This document shows, piece by piece, positions 62,508 to 64,000 of a stretch of 64,000 nucleotides of DNA. The DNA is from Neodontobutis hainanensis (taxonomy: Eukaryota > Chordata > Actinopteri > Gobiiformes > Odontobutidae). The notes beneath the pieces are model-generated. The model worked only from the letters and a program-made list of their open reading frames with translations. It did no database searches and was not told the DNA's origin. The stretch lies in the NCBI GenBank assembly GCA_024349245.1, contig JALDNG010000004.1, forward strand, positions 3,672,501 through 3,736,500, in the 5' to 3' direction. Every line of letters starts with the position of its first letter. The first letter of the stretch is position 1. A program made the position numbers and the translations under genes.

Positions 62508-64000
62508 CTGCACAAAAACATTTAATCACTTTTAGTTCTTTCAAAACAAAGAGTAGTCAACATGGTTCACGAGTTGCATCTTGTCTTAATCTAACACGCA
62601 GTGGTCAGTCCTTGCACTATTACCCACCAATTTCTAATTATGTACAAAGTGATGTTTTAAACACACATACTACTATATTTTTGAACCAAGGCCTTTTTTT
62701 ATTTTTTATGTGTAACAGCCCCATAACTTTCATCTAATCATTTGTGGTGAAATGGTAAAGTACCTACTAAATATACTGTTGTGTAAGTTTAATCCAATCC
62801 AAGCCCGAGACCGTTTTTCATGTGCACTTATCCCTGTATCGGCATGGCTCTGTGCACCTCTTAGAAAAACAAACCCACCCACTGCAGGAAAAGTGCGTAA
62901 ACTTCATAGAAGAACTGATTAACTATGTATTGAACCGAGCCTGGTACTTTCTCATTGTTTCCACTAAAAAAGACCCACAATCAACGGGAAGCTTGGGAAA
63001 ATGGACATCAACGATGTGAAACTCTGGTTGTTGTTGTTGTACTGTTGCCTTGTAGTGATTCAGAGAAACACAAAAGTTCCGAATGGTTTGTTAACCATGT
63101 TGAAAAACAGGCTTGTACAGTTTAATGTGGATACTGTGTTGAAAGGAAACTCATAGTCTCCGAACAGAGCATTAATATTGATGTATGTGTTTTCTAAATC
63201 CACCCTGAAAGTCCTGGAAATCCTTAGTTTGCTGGTTTTAAATTTTAAAATCAGCAGGGTGCACCGCTGGTTTAAGCACAGTCTCTGGAGACATCCTTCA
63301 GTTTCTACCTCTAATCTTCCAACACATACTGGCATAACACTATAACCGAGCACCAAGACATCTACAAGAGCTGTTTTTCATTTCTCTGGAGACACAAGAG
63401 CCTTATTTCCTTCGCAGCTGAAAAACACATTACATCATGGACGACTGGATGTGGCTGTATCAGAGGCTTACTTATCTCTAAGAATGAACTTTGAATGATA
63501 TTAACCAGTTGATATATTGTTTAACAACATACATTCAAGACTGCTTTGATTTTCTTGAACATTGCTTAATGGGCTGCACACTGAAAATATGGCGGAAACT
63601 TCATCTCACAACTCAGATGGCACATATTAAGACAAATCCAAAGTAATGCCTATTTAAGATAAACCTAAGTCAAACCATCTCTGTGAGGTCCTCCAAAACA
63701 TTCCCGTTCCACTATTAAAGACCTTAAGCCGGGCGATCTGGTTGGCAGATGCTAAACATTACAGACACCAATTAAAGGTAAATCTAGCCTTTCATCGCCC
63801 TAGTAAATCTGAAGGGGACAAGAGGCGGTTCTCGCTTAAGATTCATCAGCCATTTATTTATTTGTCTTTTCCCACCATTCCCCCTTCTCTCCAGCTGCTT
63901 TCCCTTCCTCAGAGCTCAACATCTGAATGAAGAGGGAAGGGGTGATCACATAATTTGGCGCTTCGGCAAGACTAAGAAATATGAAATGCTTCCTGCAACC
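62508..64000 (-). other. Intron upstream of e1, continuing past the window
   Basis: I searched by eye for the preceding VPS13B exon (recalled human text SLWMQWVLPKITIKLF) and did not find it, so it should lie beyond 64000. A 98-codon open frame on the minus strand at 63060-63356 has no recognisable family. Confidence 0.75.

Noticed and set aside
63060..63356. 98-codon minus-strand open frame upstream of e1
   Set aside because: Not the expected preceding VPS13B exon text and no splice-consistent fit; treated as chance.
1..64000. CRISPR arrays, operons, bacterial promoters, tRNA or rRNA genes
   Set aside because: None found. The sequence is vertebrate nuclear DNA with spliced exons, and the tRNA-like pieces are SINE heads.

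Overview
The window is teleost fish nuclear DNA, probably a ray-finned fish with a moderately compact genome. It is intron-rich and AT-rich and carries typical fish SINE/LINE debris and a deleted Tc1-like transposon. Only one protein-coding gene could be supported: the middle part of VPS13B (COH1), on the minus strand. It runs from about 62.5 kb, where the gene enters from beyond the right edge, down to position 1, where it leaves the window. I recognised the family by comparing exon translations with my memory of the vertebrate VPS13B protein; no alignment was run.

Layout in gene order (right to left): exon e1 (62393-62507); two alternative exons, e2a (60079-60145) and e2b (59372-59513); a tight cluster e3, e4, e5 (58869-57711); a 22 kb intron; e6 (35725-35522); e7 and e8 (30849-29006); a 19 kb intron; e9, e10, e11 (9772-7818); a 7.7 kb intron; and e12 (126-1, cut by the window edge). 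All splice junctions assigned between included exons have AG/GT boundaries and matching phases. With e2b used, the reading frame stays open for 764 codons. The encoded stretch belongs to the long lipid-binding groove of a bridge-like lipid transfer protein that acts at the Golgi complex.

The most interesting feature is the pair e2a/e2b. They look like the fish counterparts of the human mutually exclusive exons 28b and 28. Both start in phase 2 and end in phase 0. They differ by exactly 75 nt (25 residues), and including both or neither breaks the frame. They also share a short motif, which suggests an old exon duplication.

The introns hold simple repeats, several old non-LTR elements (including one SINE starting 20 nt inside an intron), a reverse-transcriptase fragment with a damaged catalytic box, a Tc1-like remnant, and a GC-rich open stretch near 38.5-38.9 kb that I could not identify. 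I saw no RNA genes, CRISPR arrays, promoters or bacterial features, and no convincing undescribed system.
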